From contig JACIXZ010000009.1 in assembly GCA_014360205.1 (NCBI GenBank), positions 1 through 59,925 on the forward strand: a stretch of DNA of 59,925 nt, given 5' to 3'. Source of the DNA: Tissierellales bacterium. GTDB taxonomy: Bacteria > Bacillota > Clostridia > Tissierellales > Tissierellaceae. The notes beneath the pieces are model-generated. The model saw only the letters and a program-made list of their open reading frames with translations. It did no database searches and had not been told where the DNA came from. Position numbers and translations under genes: made by a program. Shown one piece after another: positions 28,389-37,397 of this stretch (position 1 is its first letter; the number at the start of each line of letters is the position of its first letter).

Positions 28389-28431
28389 AAATGCAGATGC
28401 GAATAGTTCGCATCTGCATTTATTGTATAAG
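28379..28431 (+). promoter_or_regulatory. 53-bp palindrome over the -10 and start site of the ABC operon
   Basis: Bases 28379-28403 are the exact reverse complement of 28407-28431, with centre TAG. The ribosome site GGGAGG starts at 28431, directly at its right edge. It could be an operator for the Fur-family protein encoded at 30944-31378, an RNA hairpin ending enolase transcripts, or both. The centre (TGCGAA-TAG-TTCGCA) does not match the Bacillus Zur or Fur box that I know. Confidence 0.75.
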
Positions 28432-28443
28432 GGAGGATTTTCT

Positions 28444-29418
28444 ATGAAAAGAAGAACATTATATATATTATTAGTATTCTTAATGGTATTTATTTCAGGA
28501 TGTACCAATCCAAATGATGATATATCAAATTTAAACGATGCTAAACCGATAATTACTACAACACTATTCCCACAGTATGATTTTTCGAAAATAATAGTTG
28601 GGGATAAGTTCGATGTCGTCTTGCTATTACCACCTGGAGTTGAAGCGCATTCATTTGACCTTTCTCCAAAGGACATGACCACTATATTATCATCAGATAT
28701 TTTTATATATACTAGCTTAGTTATGGAACCATGGGTAAAAAACATATTAGAATCCCTAGAAGCAGAAGAAATTTTAGCAATAGATCTAAGTACAGAAATA
28801 GAATTAAAAAACTTTGAATACGAAGACCATGACCATGATCATGAAAATGAAAATGAAAATGAACATAAGCATGAGGAGTCGGGTTATGATCCTCATTATT
28901 GGACTGATCCTATGAATGCTATCATAATGGTGGATGAGATTCTTAAGGCAGTCATTTCAATTGACAAAGAGAACGAACAATTTTATATTGAAAATGCTCA
29001 AAAGCTGAAGAGTGATTTAATCAAACTAGATGAAGATATAAGATATGTAGTTGAAAATTCAGAAAGTAAAACTATAATTTCTGGAGGACATTTTGCGTTA
29101 GGATATTTTGCTAATAGATATGGATTAGAATACATTTCACCATATGATGGATTTTCTCCAAATGCAGAACCATCAGCACAAGCAATTGCAAATATCATCA
29201 AAACCGTAAAGGATACTAATGCTAAAGCGATATTTTATGAGGAATTAGTAGATCCTAAAGTTTCAAAAACAATATCAGATCAAACAGGAGTACAAATGCT
29301 TGAATTAAATGCTGCACACAATGTATCAAAAGAGCAATTAGAAAAAAATGTTCATTATATAGATATCATGTATAATAACTTAGAAAATCTTAAAAAAGGG
29401 CTTGGTTATAATGGGTAA
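28444..29418 (+). CDS. znuA: zinc/manganese ABC transporter substrate-binding lipoprotein
   Basis: 324 residues. Signal peptide with lipobox FISGC and lipid-anchored Cys20, then a cluster A-I metal-binding fold. His69 in the GVEAHSFDLSP motif and His151 are likely metal ligands. An acidic, His-rich loop at residues 128-144 (DHDHDHE...EHKHEE) is typical of zinc-specific ZnuA/AdcA proteins. It captures the ion outside the membrane for the ABC pair encoded downstream. ATG at 28444 follows GGGAGG; its 3' end overlaps the ATPase gene by eight bases. Zinc is favoured over manganese because of the His loop. Confidence 0.92.
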   Translation: MKRRTLYILLVFLMVFISGCTNPNDDISNLNDAKPIITTTLFPQYDFSKIIVGDKFDVVLLLPPGVEAHSFDLSPKDMTTILSSDIFIYTSLVMEPWVKNILESLEAEEILAIDLSTEIELKNFEYEDHDHDHENENENEHKHEESGYDPHYWTDPMNAIIMVDEILKAVISIDKENEQFYIENAQKLKSDLIKLDEDIRYVVENSESKTIISGGHFALGYFANRYGLEYISPYDGFSPNAEPSAQAIANIIKTVKDTNAKAIFYEELVDPKVSKTISDQTGVQMLELNAAHNVSKEQLEKNVHYIDIMYNNLENLKKGLGYNG

Positions 29419-30091
29419 ATTGATCGAAGCAAGCAATTTATATGTTAATTATGGTAACGAAAAAGTATTAACAAATGTAAATTTTGCTATTTATGAGAAA
29501 GATTATATAGGGCTAATCGGAGAAAATGGGTCAGGAAAGACCACACTTATTAAAGCATTATTGGGGATAATACCTAGCTCTAGTGGAGAGGTTAAATATT
29601 ATGATATTAAAGATAAAGCAACAATAGGATACTTGCCACAGATATTGGTATCAGGGAATATAAAATTTCCGGCACTCGTATATGAAATTGTAGGATTGGG
29701 GCTATTAGGAAGTAAGAAATATCCAAAAAGGATTACAAAAACAGATATAAAAAAAATAGAAAACACACTAGAAAGAGTAGGAGCTTTAGAATTAAAGAAC
29801 AAAAAAATCGGGGAATTATCGGGAGGACAACAACAGAAGGTTTTTTTAGCAAGAGCTTTAGTTAACAATCCTAAGCTTCTAATTCTAGATGAACCGACTA
29901 GTGCTCTTGATCCAAAAGCTAGGGAAGAGATATTTGAAATAATTGACAAAGAAAACGAAAAAGGCACAGCTATTCTTTTAGTGTCTCATGACACTCAAAG
30001 TCTAATTAAAAGAACAAATAAAATAATGCTAATTGATAGGGAAATAATTTATTTCGGACCATCAAGTGACTTCAAATTTAATTCATTCTAG
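29411..30091 (+). CDS. znuC: metal ABC transporter ATP-binding protein
   Basis: 226 residues. Walker A GENGSGKTTL, ABC signature LSGGQQQKV and Walker B LLILDEPTSALD are complete. It drives the permease encoded next. ATG at 29411 lies within the end of the substrate-binding gene; an earlier TTG at 29402 is less likely. Confidence 0.93.
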   Translation: MGKLIEASNLYVNYGNEKVLTNVNFAIYEKDYIGLIGENGSGKTTLIKALLGIIPSSSGEVKYYDIKDKATIGYLPQILVSGNIKFPALVYEIVGLGLLGSKKYPKRITKTDIKKIENTLERVGALELKNKKIGELSGGQQQKVFLARALVNNPKLLILDEPTSALDPKAREEIFEIIDKENEKGTAILLVSHDTQSLIKRTNKIMLIDREIIYFGPSSDFKFNSF

Positions 30092-30106
30092 AAGAAAGGT
30101 GATTAT

Positions 30107-30928
30107 ATGAATATTATTGAAACAATAAATGAGGCTATGTCTTTTGTTTTTATGCAAAGAGCTATGCTAGTAGGCATTTTCATAGCAGTGATTAGTTCGG
30201 TATTAGGCTCTTTCTTAGTATTAAAGAGATATTCATTAATTGGTGATGGATTAGCACATGTTAGCTTTGCGACAGTTTCCTTAGGATTGGCATTAGGAAT
30301 TTCTCCTCTTTTTATTTCTCTACCGATAGTTATATTAGCTTCTATTCTAATAATGAAATTAAATGAAAAAGCATCTTTAAATGGAGATGCTAGTATCGGT
30401 ATGGTATCATCATTTTCAATTGCACTTGGTGTTGTTATAGCAAGTAAATCACAAGGATTTAATATTGACGTAAATAGCTATTTATTTGGTAGTATTTTAG
30501 CAATTAACAAACTCGACAGTTATTTATCAGTTATTATGTCGATTGTTATGATATTGTTAGTCTATATTTTTTATCAAGATTTGTTAGCTGTAACATTTGA
30601 TGAAGAATTTTCAAAAGTATCTGGAGTGAATACTAGCTTAACTAATTATATGCTCTCTATCTTAACCTCTATTACTATAGTTTTGGGGATGAGAGTTTTA
30701 GGGACACTTCTGATTTCAAGCTTGATTATATTTCCAACTATAAGTTCTATGCAGATTGCAAGAAGTTTTAAATCATTGCAAATAATTGGAGTATTCATTT
30801 CCGTTTTTTCTATGGCATTTGGTCTGATTTTTTCTTATATATTAAACATTCCATCTGGACCAAGTATAGTCATAATGAATACTTTAGTTTTTATAGTACT
30901 TTATGTTATTGGTAAAGTTATTAATTGA
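30107..30928 (+). CDS. znuB: metal ABC transporter permease (ABC-3 family)
   Basis: 273 residues with about eight hydrophobic segments and the family hallmark GDGLAHVSFATVSLG near residue 45. It forms the membrane channel for zinc or manganese. ATG after AGAAAGGTGA. Same operon as the ATPase and lipoprotein genes. Confidence 0.93.
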   Translation: MNIIETINEAMSFVFMQRAMLVGIFIAVISSVLGSFLVLKRYSLIGDGLAHVSFATVSLGLALGISPLFISLPIVILASILIMKLNEKASLNGDASIGMVSSFSIALGVVIASKSQGFNIDVNSYLFGSILAINKLDSYLSVIMSIVMILLVYIFYQDLLAVTFDEEFSKVSGVNTSLTNYMLSILTSITIVLGMRVLGTLLISSLIIFPTISSMQIARSFKSLQIIGVFISVFSMAFGLIFSYILNIPSGPSIVIMNTLVFIVLYVIGKVIN

Positions 30929-30943
30929 TGAGTGGTGAAAAAT

Positions 30944-31378
30944 ATGAATAAAGATACAATAGAAATACTGAACAAACAAGGAATAAAAGCAACAAAACAA
31001 AGAGTTTTTTTATATGAAATATTAAAGAAACAAGAAAAACCTTTAACAGCAGAAGAGATATATTTTTTAGCAAAAAAAGAAATAAATTCTTTTAATTTAT
31101 CAACTATTTATAGAATCTTAGATACTTTTGTTAAAAAGAAATTAGTAGTTAAATACAAACTTGACATTGATGAAAAATTTCATTTTGAAATCATTCGCGA
31201 AAAGCATAGACACTATTTATTATGTATTTGTTGTAATCAAATAATACCCATTTCTGATTGTCCGATTGAAAAATATGAGCATGATATTGCTGAACAAACT
31301 GGATATGTAATCGTTGATCACAATTTAGAAATTAAAGGTATTTGTCCAAATTGTCAGGGGCCATATGGTATACACTAA
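30944..31378 (+). CDS. Fur-family metal-responsive repressor (Zur-like)
   Basis: 144 residues. N-terminal winged helix (ATKQRVFLYEIL...NLSTIYRILDTF) and a C-terminal dimer/metal domain with structural zinc site C94-x-x-C97 and C134-x-x-C137, and His88/His90 in HRHY. It lies 15 bases after the permease gene in the same operon, so it probably senses the transported metal and represses the operon. The palindrome over the promoter at 28379-28431 is the natural target to test. Zur is preferred to Fur or PerR by gene context only. GTG at 30932 is an alternative start. Confidence 0.88.
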   Translation: MNKDTIEILNKQGIKATKQRVFLYEILKKQEKPLTAEEIYFLAKKEINSFNLSTIYRILDTFVKKKLVVKYKLDIDEKFHFEIIREKHRHYLLCICCNQIIPISDCPIEKYEHDIAEQTGYVIVDHNLEIKGICPNCQGPYGIH

Positions 31379-31393
31379 CATGCTTTATTTTGT

Positions 31394-31422
31394 TTGATTT
31401 TAAACTATCTGTATGATAAAAT
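31394..31422 (+). promoter_or_regulatory. sigma-A promoter of secG
   Basis: TTGATT at 31394-31399 and TAAAAT at 31417-31422 with a 17-base spacer. Confidence 0.55.
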
Positions 31423-31459
31423 ACTACTGTTAAGGGATTAAGGATATGGGAGGTGTGAC

Positions 31460-31684
31460 ATGGCTACATTTTTTTCAGTATTAATGCTTATTTCGAGCAT
31501 TGTTTTGATTGTAAGTATTTTAATGCAAGAGAGTAAGCAAGAAGGATTAGGTTCAATTGGGGGAGGAGCCGCTGATTCGATTTTTGGTAAAAGCATAGGC
31601 ACTAGCAGACAAGCACTGTTAAGAAAGATAACAATAGTTGCGTCAGTAATATTTATGATTTCTGCAGTTGCTTTAGCAATCTAA
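31460..31684 (+). CDS. secG: preprotein translocase subunit SecG
   Basis: 74 residues: a hydrophobic helix, the conserved loop [22 protein letters not shown], and a second helix. It is the small SecYEG subunit that speeds protein export. In many Firmicutes secG lies next to rnr, smpB and ssrA; here the same genes follow after hppA, a hydrolase, a MurF-like gene and ddl. Start ATG follows GGGAGGTGTGAC. Confidence 0.93.
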   Translation: MATFFSVLMLISSIVLIVSILMQESKQEGLGSIGGGAADSIFGKSIGTSRQALLRKITIVASVIFMISAVALAI

Positions 31685-31707
31685 AACTAAATAAAGGAGG
31701 AAGATTG

Positions 31708-33708
31708 ATGAATATCGCACTGATCGCAGCTCCTATAGCTGGAGTTGTTGCTTTGTTATTTGCTTTTTACAAAGCAACTTATGTGAACAAACAAAATCCT
31801 GGGAATAAAAGGATGGAAGAAATATCATCTTATATTCATGAAGGAGCAATGGCTTTTTTGTCAAGACAGTATAGATATTTAGCTGTATTTATACTTGTTT
31901 TATTCATAGTTCTTGGAATTTTGATTAGCTGGAAGACCTCAATTACATTTTTGTTTGGGGCATTATTTTCAATATTAGCTGGCTACTTTGGAATGAATGT
32001 AGCTACTAAAGCCAATGTGAGAACTTCTAATGCTGCGATGGAGAGCGGTATAAACGAAGCCTTGAAAATAGCATTTTCAGGTGGAACAGTTATGGGAATG
32101 TGTGTTGTAGGGCTTGGAATACTAGGGGTAAGTGTGTCCTACATAATTTTCGAAGATCCTGCTATTATAACAGGATTTGGGCTTGGAGCATCATCTATTG
32201 CTCTTTTTGCAAGAGTTGGTGGAGGAATATATACAAAAGCTGCTGATGTAGGAGCTGACTTAGTAGGAAAAGTCGAAGCAGGAATACCTGAAGATGACCC
32301 TAGAAACCCTGCTGTTATAGCTGACAATGTTGGAGACAATGTTGGAGATGTTGCTGGAATGGGTGCAGACTTGTTTGAGTCATATGTAGGAGCAATAATA
32401 TCAGCTTTGACTCTTGGGGTTTTAGCTTATGGAAATAATGGAGTTTATTTCGCTCTATCATTAGCTGCTGTTGGAATTTTGGCCTCAATTATTGGGGTTT
32501 TCTTTGTTAGAGGCGATAAAGATCCTCAAAAATCGTTGAATACTGGGACTTTAGTTAGTGCTATCGTTACATTGGTTTTGGCATTTATTTTGAGTAACAT
32601 ATTCTTAAATAATTATAGACCATTTATTGCAATAGTAGCTGGACTTGCTGTAGGATTGATAATCGCAAGAATAACTGAGTATTATACATCAGCAGACTAT
32701 AAACCAGTAAAAAGAATTGCTAAAGAATCAGAAACTGGAGCTTCAACAAATATAATAGGTGGTTTGTCTGTTGGAATGATGTCTACTGCACTACCTATAA
32801 TTGTAATAGCAGTAGGTATATTGATAGCATATTATGCTTCTGGTGGAGCTAACCAACCTACAAAAGGATTATATGGTATTGCTTTAGCTGCGGTTGGTAT
32901 GCTTTCTACAGCTGCAATGACTATCGCAGTAGATGCATATGGGCCTATAGCTGACAATGCAGGTGGAATTTCAGAGATGGCTGAATTACCAAAAGATGTA
33001 AGAAAAATAACAGATAAACTTGATTCAGTAGGAAATACTACTGCAGCAATCGGTAAAGGGTTTGCTATTGGCTCTGCAGCACTAACTGCTTTAGCACTAT
33101 TTTCATCATATACTCAAGCTGTATCACTATCAAGTATTGACATAACAAGACCAACAGTAATTGCTGGTTTGTTTATTGGAGGAATGCTATCATTCTTATT
33201 CTCAGCAATGACTATGGATGCAGTTGGGAATACTGCATTTAGTATGATTGAAGAAGTTAGAAGCCAATTTAAAGAAAAACCTGGTATCATGGAAGGGACT
33301 GAAAAACCAGATTATGCTCGTTGCGTTGATATAAGTACAAGAGCAGCTCTTAAAGAGATGATTATTCCAGGGTTATTAGCTGTTATTGCTCCACTCGTTA
33401 CAGGATTGTTATTAGGGCCTGAGGCTTTGGGAGGTCTATTAGCAGGAGCTTTAGTAACAGGGGTTTTGATGGCAATTTTTATGGCAAATGCAGGTGGCGC
33501 ATGGGATAATGCAAAAAAATTCATTGAGGAAGGCAATCACGGTGGTAAAGGCAGTGATTCACACAAAGCTGCAGTTATTGGTGATACTGTAGGTGATCCA
33601 TTTAAAGATACTGCTGGACCTTCTTTGAATATTCTAATAAAACTAATGACTATTGTATCACTAGTATTTGCTCAAGTATTCTTAACCTATGGTGGAATAT
33701 TATTTTAG
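31708..33708 (+). CDS. hppA: membrane-bound pyrophosphatase, K+-dependent type
   Basis: 666 residues with about 16 membrane helices. The acidic substrate motifs are intact: [35 protein letters not shown] and, near the C-terminus, [15 protein letters not shown]. The residue that separates subfamilies is Ala in [10 protein letters not shown], where K+-independent enzymes have Lys, so this should be K+-stimulated and pump Na+ or H+ using pyrophosphate. ATG at 31708 after AAAGGAGG. Saves ATP in amino-acid-fermenting anaerobes. A strong terminator follows. Confidence 0.96.
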   Translation: MNIALIAAPIAGVVALLFAFYKATYVNKQNPGNKRMEEISSYIHEGAMAFLSRQYRYLAVFILVLFIVLGILISWKTSITFLFGALFSILAGYFGMNVATKANVRTSNAAMESGINEALKIAFSGGTVMGMCVVGLGILGVSVSYIIFEDPAIITGFGLGASSIALFARVGGGIYTKAADVGADLVGKVEAGIPEDDPRNPAVIADNVGDNVGDVAGMGADLFESYVGAIISALTLGVLAYGNNGVYFALSLAAVGILASIIGVFFVRGDKDPQKSLNTGTLVSAIVTLVLAFILSNIFLNNYRPFIAIVAGLAVGLIIARITEYYTSADYKPVKRIAKESETGASTNIIGGLSVGMMSTALPIIVIAVGILIAYYASGGANQPTKGLYGIALAAVGMLSTAAMTIAVDAYGPIADNAGGISEMAELPKDVRKITDKLDSVGNTTAAIGKGFAIGSAALTALALFSSYTQAVSLSSIDITRPTVIAGLFIGGMLSFLFSAMTMDAVGNTAFSMIEEVRSQFKEKPGIMEGTEKPDYARCVDISTRAALKEMIIPGLLAVIAPLVTGLLLGPEALGGLLAGALVTGVLMAIFMANAGGAWDNAKKFIEEGNHGGKGSDSHKAAVIGDTVGDPFKDTAGPSLNILIKLMTIVSLVFAQVFLTYGGILF

Positions 33709-33731
33709 GAAAAATCATTAAACATGATAAT

Positions 33732-33792
33732 ATACTTCTAAACTAGATATCTAATCTTTTAAATCAGATATCTAGTTGGAAGTATTTTTTTA
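33732..33792 (+). terminator. terminator after hppA
   Basis: Long stem ATACTTC...CTAGATATCT / AGATATCTAG...GAAGTAT with a small internal bulge, followed by a T-run. Confidence 0.9.
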
Positions 33793-33857
33793 TATGATAA
33801 TTTATGCCAAATATGGTATAATCTTAAGGTAAATACTAATCAGCGAGGATGAAAATT

Positions 33858-34625
33858 GTGTTTGTAAATATAGACGGATTGAATTTAAATTATATTGTCG
33901 AAGGGGAAGGTGAACCCATAGTTGTACTACATGGATGGGGAGCTAATATTGATAGCATTAGACCTATTGTAAGGATATTGAAAGATGGCTACAAAGTATA
34001 TGCTTTAGACCTTCCAGGATTTGGGAAATCAGATGAACCTAATGATGTTTATAGTAGCTATGATTATGCAGAAATTGTAAAAAAATTTATAGACTATTTT
34101 AATTTACAAAAATTTTCACTGGTTGGGCATTCATTTGGGGGAAAGATATCTATTATAATTAGTACTAAATATAAAGATTTAGTTGATAAAATGGTATTAA
34201 TTGATAGTGCTGGATTAATACCAAAAAGAACACTATCATATCATCTGAAAGTAAAAACTTATAAAACTATAAAAAGACTCTATAAGCTATTCTTTTTTTG
34301 GAAAAAAGACTCTGAAGTAGCAGAAATTATTAATAAAAGATTTGGATCTGACGATTATAAGAATTCTTCTGGAATAATGAGGAAAATACTTGTAAAGGTT
34401 GTAAATGAAGATTTATCATCTTTATTAACACAAATTGAGTGCCCAACTCTATTGATTTGGGGAGAATTAGACGATGCTACACCACTATATCAAGGGAAAA
34501 TAATGGAAGAAAAAATAAAAAATTCAGGACTAGTAGTTTTAGAAGGAACTGGACACTTTTCTTATGTAGAGGATTACAATAGGTTTTCCTTAGTTTTAAA
34601 ATCTTTTTTCAACATAAATAACTAA
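33858..34625 (+). CDS. alpha/beta hydrolase
   Basis: 255 residues. LHGWGANIDS provides the oxyanion loop, GHSFGG near residue 93 the nucleophilic elbow Ser, and the C-terminal EGTGHFSYVED the catalytic His; an Asp near LIWGELDDATP completes the triad. Substrate unknown. GTG at 33858 lies 8 bases after GCGAGGA; the ATG at 33849 overlaps that site and lacks its own. TATAAT at 33817-33822 may be its promoter. It precedes the MurF-like and ddl genes with a 21-base gap. Confidence 0.88.
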   Translation: MFVNIDGLNLNYIVEGEGEPIVVLHGWGANIDSIRPIVRILKDGYKVYALDLPGFGKSDEPNDVYSSYDYAEIVKKFIDYFNLQKFSLVGHSFGGKISIIISTKYKDLVDKMVLIDSAGLIPKRTLSYHLKVKTYKTIKRLYKLFFFWKKDSEVAEIINKRFGSDDYKNSSGIMRKILVKVVNEDLSSLLTQIECPTLLIWGELDDATPLYQGKIMEEKIKNSGLVVLEGTGHFSYVEDYNRFSLVLKSFFNINN

Positions 34626-34646
34626 ATTTAAATGGAGGGGAATTTT

Positions 34647-36161
34647 TTGGATTATATTGTACATATTATTATCCTTGTTTTATCAATATTGATAACAACT
34701 TTTTTTAGTAAAAGAGCTAAGAAATTTTTGCATATTTCTCAATTAGAAGGATATGAGGCTAAAGAATATTTTAAATGGCTAAAAAACAACAAAGATAATG
34801 CCTTTAAATTAAAAGCCGAATCAAAACCTGTAAAAAAGCCTCTTGTAATGACAGATAGAGCGAAGAGATTAAACAAATGTAATTTTTTTGTTAATGTATT
34901 TTTATTATTTATTTTGACTTCAATAATACAAGTTATCTTTAAAAATGTAATAGCAACTTCTTTTAGTTTTTTAATTTTTGCATTTCTTTTATATGTTATG
35001 CAACCATTAACAATGTATATTTCAACTTTTATAATTAAACCCTTAGAAAATCGCATAAATAGAGGATATTACCTAGAAGCTCAGAAAAAAATACAACAAA
35101 GAAAAGATTTGACTGTAATTGGAATAACTGGAAGCTTTGGCAAGACTAGTACTAAATTTATAGTTGGGACTATACTTTCAGCAAAATTTAATGTACTTAA
35201 TACCCCTGAGTCTTATAATACACCAATGGGACTATCTAAAGTTATAAACAATATGCTTACAGATGAGCATGAGGTTTTTGTTGCAGAAATGGGAGCAAAA
35301 AAAATAGGGGAAATTAGAGAACTTGCCGAATTGGCAAAACCAAAGATTGGAATTTTGACATCAATAGGACCAGTACACATTGAAACATTTAAAAATATTG
35401 ATAATATAATGAAAACAAAATATGAACTTATTGAAGAATTGCCAACTAATGGAATAGCAATATTCAACTATGACAATCAATATGTAAGAAAGTTAGCTGA
35501 CAAGACCTTTAAAGAAAAGATATTATATGGTATTGAGCTTAAAGATCAAGTTGATATTTATGTTGAAGATATAGAAACATCGGAAAATGGATCTTCATTT
35601 ACTTTGAAACATAAAGATGGTAGAAGCATAGGCTGTCGTACAATACTATTAGGCAAACATAATATATATAATATATTAGCTGGTGCAGCGGCAGCCTTGG
35701 CTATGGGCTTAACTTTTGAAGAAATAAGAGAGGGTATTGAAAAAATTCAGCCAGTTGAACATAGACTAAATTTGATTAATTCACCTAATGGAGTGATAAT
35801 TATAGATGATGCATTTAACTCGAATCCAGAAGGTACAAAAGCAGCGCTTGATGTAATAAGTCAATTTAAAGAAGGGAAAAAAATTATAGTAACTCCTGGA
35901 ATGATTGAACTTGGGGAGCTAGAAGAAAAATACAACAAGGAATTTGGGCAAAATATTGGTAAAGTATGTGATTATGCTATATTAGTAGGTAAAAACCGCT
36001 CAAAGCCAATCTATGAAGGATTAAAAGAGGCTAATTTTGATGATGAACATATATTTGTAGTTAATAGTTTAGATGAAGCTACTGAGATTATTGGAAGAAT
36101 AGCTAAACCAAAAGATGTTGTTTTATTTGAAAATGATTTGCCAGATACTTATTCAGAATAG
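34647..36161 (+). CDS. murF: MurF-like Mur ligase with N-terminal membrane domain
   Basis: 504 residues. Residues about 1-150 carry one hydrophobic segment at the start and two more near 85-135, absent from standard MurF. Then follows a full Mur ligase: ATP loop GITGSFGKTSTK, the NTPESYNTPMG motif of MurF, EMGAKKIGEI, and a C-terminal domain with the DDAFNSNPEG hinge. MurF joins D-Ala-D-Ala to UDP-MurNAc-tripeptide; the D-Ala-D-Ala ligase gene starts 11 bases later, which supports that role. TTG at 34647 is chosen over ATG at 34632 because GGAGGGG lies between them. Confidence 0.88.
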   Translation: MDYIVHIIILVLSILITTFFSKRAKKFLHISQLEGYEAKEYFKWLKNNKDNAFKLKAESKPVKKPLVMTDRAKRLNKCNFFVNVFLLFILTSIIQVIFKNVIATSFSFLIFAFLLYVMQPLTMYISTFIIKPLENRINRGYYLEAQKKIQQRKDLTVIGITGSFGKTSTKFIVGTILSAKFNVLNTPESYNTPMGLSKVINNMLTDEHEVFVAEMGAKKIGEIRELAELAKPKIGILTSIGPVHIETFKNIDNIMKTKYELIEELPTNGIAIFNYDNQYVRKLADKTFKEKILYGIELKDQVDIYVEDIETSENGSSFTLKHKDGRSIGCRTILLGKHNIYNILAGAAAALAMGLTFEEIREGIEKIQPVEHRLNLINSPNGVIIIDDAFNSNPEGTKAALDVISQFKEGKKIIVTPGMIELGELEEKYNKEFGQNIGKVCDYAILVGKNRSKPIYEGLKEANFDDEHIFVVNSLDEATEIIGRIAKPKDVVLFENDLPDTYSE

Positions 36162-36172
36162 GAGTGTATACA

Positions 36173-37336
36173 ATGAAAAATATTGGAATATTATTCGGAG
36201 GTAGAAGTGTTGAACACGAAGTTTCAGTAATAACTGCTATGCAGATAATTGAAAATATAGACAAAACAAAATTCAATCCAATTCCGATATATATCAATAA
36301 AGCGGGTGAATGGCTTATTTCTGATTCATTCTTAAAATTTGAGAGTTTTAAGAATTCGAAGTTCGACAATCCTAGAAAGATAATTTTATCACCAAATTAT
36401 AAAGATGCAAATTTATATCTACATCCAAACAATATAAAATTATTTACAAAAAAAGATTTGGATAGTATTGATGTTTTCTTTCCAGCATTGCATGGTACCA
36501 ATGGAGAAGATGGTACTATACAAGGATTGTTAGAACTAATTGGTATACCTTATGTAGGAGCAGGAGTATTAAGCTCTGCTGTAGGAATGGATAAAATTAT
36601 CATGAAAGATATATTCAAAGCAAACGGGATACCAGTTGTTGATTATACTTACTACTATAGAAACACATGGATGTTAGATAAAAAAGTAATTCTCGAAGAT
36701 ATAGAGTCAAAAATAAAATATCCATTGTTCGTTAAACCTGCAAATCTAGGCTCAAGTATAGGTATTAGCAAAGTTAAGAACAAAGAAGAGTTAGAATCAG
36801 CATTAAATTTAGCATTTAGCTATGATAGAAAGGCTATCATAGAAAAAGCTGTTGAGAATCCAAGAGAAATCAACTGTGCTGTAATGGGTTATGAAAATGA
36901 AGTAGAGGCCTCATTATGCGAAGAACCTTTAGGCTGGAAAGAAATATTGTCTTTCGATGATAAATATGTTAAGCAAAACAGTAAAACATCGAAAGATAGT
37001 AATAAAAATAAGAATATTCCAGCTAATATATCTGATGAATTAAGAATCAAAATAGAAAATTATGCAAAAGATGCCTTTAGAGCGATAGATTGTAGAGGCA
37101 ATGCTAGAATTGACTTTCTAGTTAGTGAAGAAAAGGTTTATGTAAACGAAATAAATACTTTACCTGGTTCGATAGCATTTTACCTTTGGGAAGGCAGAGG
37201 ATATAGTTTTAAAGAATTGATCTCTAAAATGATAGATATTGCTATAAAAGCTCAGAAAGATAAAGAAAACAATATATATACTTATGATTCTAATTTGTTT
37301 AATAGAACGCAATTTGGTACAAAAATAAAAAAATAA
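36173..37336 (+). CDS. ddl: D-alanine--D-alanine ligase
   Basis: 387 residues, ATP-grasp fold. N-terminal GILFGGRSVEHEVSV, ALHGTNGEDGTIQG, the KPANLGSSIGISKV loop and the final NEINTLPGS metal motif are all present. It makes the dipeptide for peptidoglycan. The residue at the specificity loop (region VKQNSKTSKDSNKNK) reads as a Ddl with a variable loop and I cannot judge resistance type from it. ATG at 36173; GTG at 36164 overlaps the ribosome site. Confidence 0.94.
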   Translation: MKNIGILFGGRSVEHEVSVITAMQIIENIDKTKFNPIPIYINKAGEWLISDSFLKFESFKNSKFDNPRKIILSPNYKDANLYLHPNNIKLFTKKDLDSIDVFFPALHGTNGEDGTIQGLLELIGIPYVGAGVLSSAVGMDKIIMKDIFKANGIPVVDYTYYYRNTWMLDKKVILEDIESKIKYPLFVKPANLGSSIGISKVKNKEELESALNLAFSYDRKAIIEKAVENPREINCAVMGYENEVEASLCEEPLGWKEILSFDDKYVKQNSKTSKDSNKNKNIPANISDELRIKIENYAKDAFRAIDCRGNARIDFLVSEEKVYVNEINTLPGSIAFYLWEGRGYSFKELISKMIDIAIKAQKDKENNIYTYDSNLFNRTQFGTKIKK

Positions 37337-37346
37337 CATTAAAATA

Positions 37347-37372
37347 TGCTGCGCATTTTAGTGCAGCATAAC
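37347..37372 (+). terminator. hairpin after ddl
   Basis: Stem TATGCTGC / GCAGCATA with a 9-base loop and no good T-tract, between ddl and rnr. It may be a weak terminator or an RNA processing site. Confidence 0.5.
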
Positions 37373-37397
37373 TTATTAGTAATGTTGGAGGGTAAAT

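Noticed and set aside
33732-33792. Palindrome with AGATATCT after hppA as a possible protein site
   Set aside because: It has a loop and T-run as expected of a terminator, and sits directly after the gene end.
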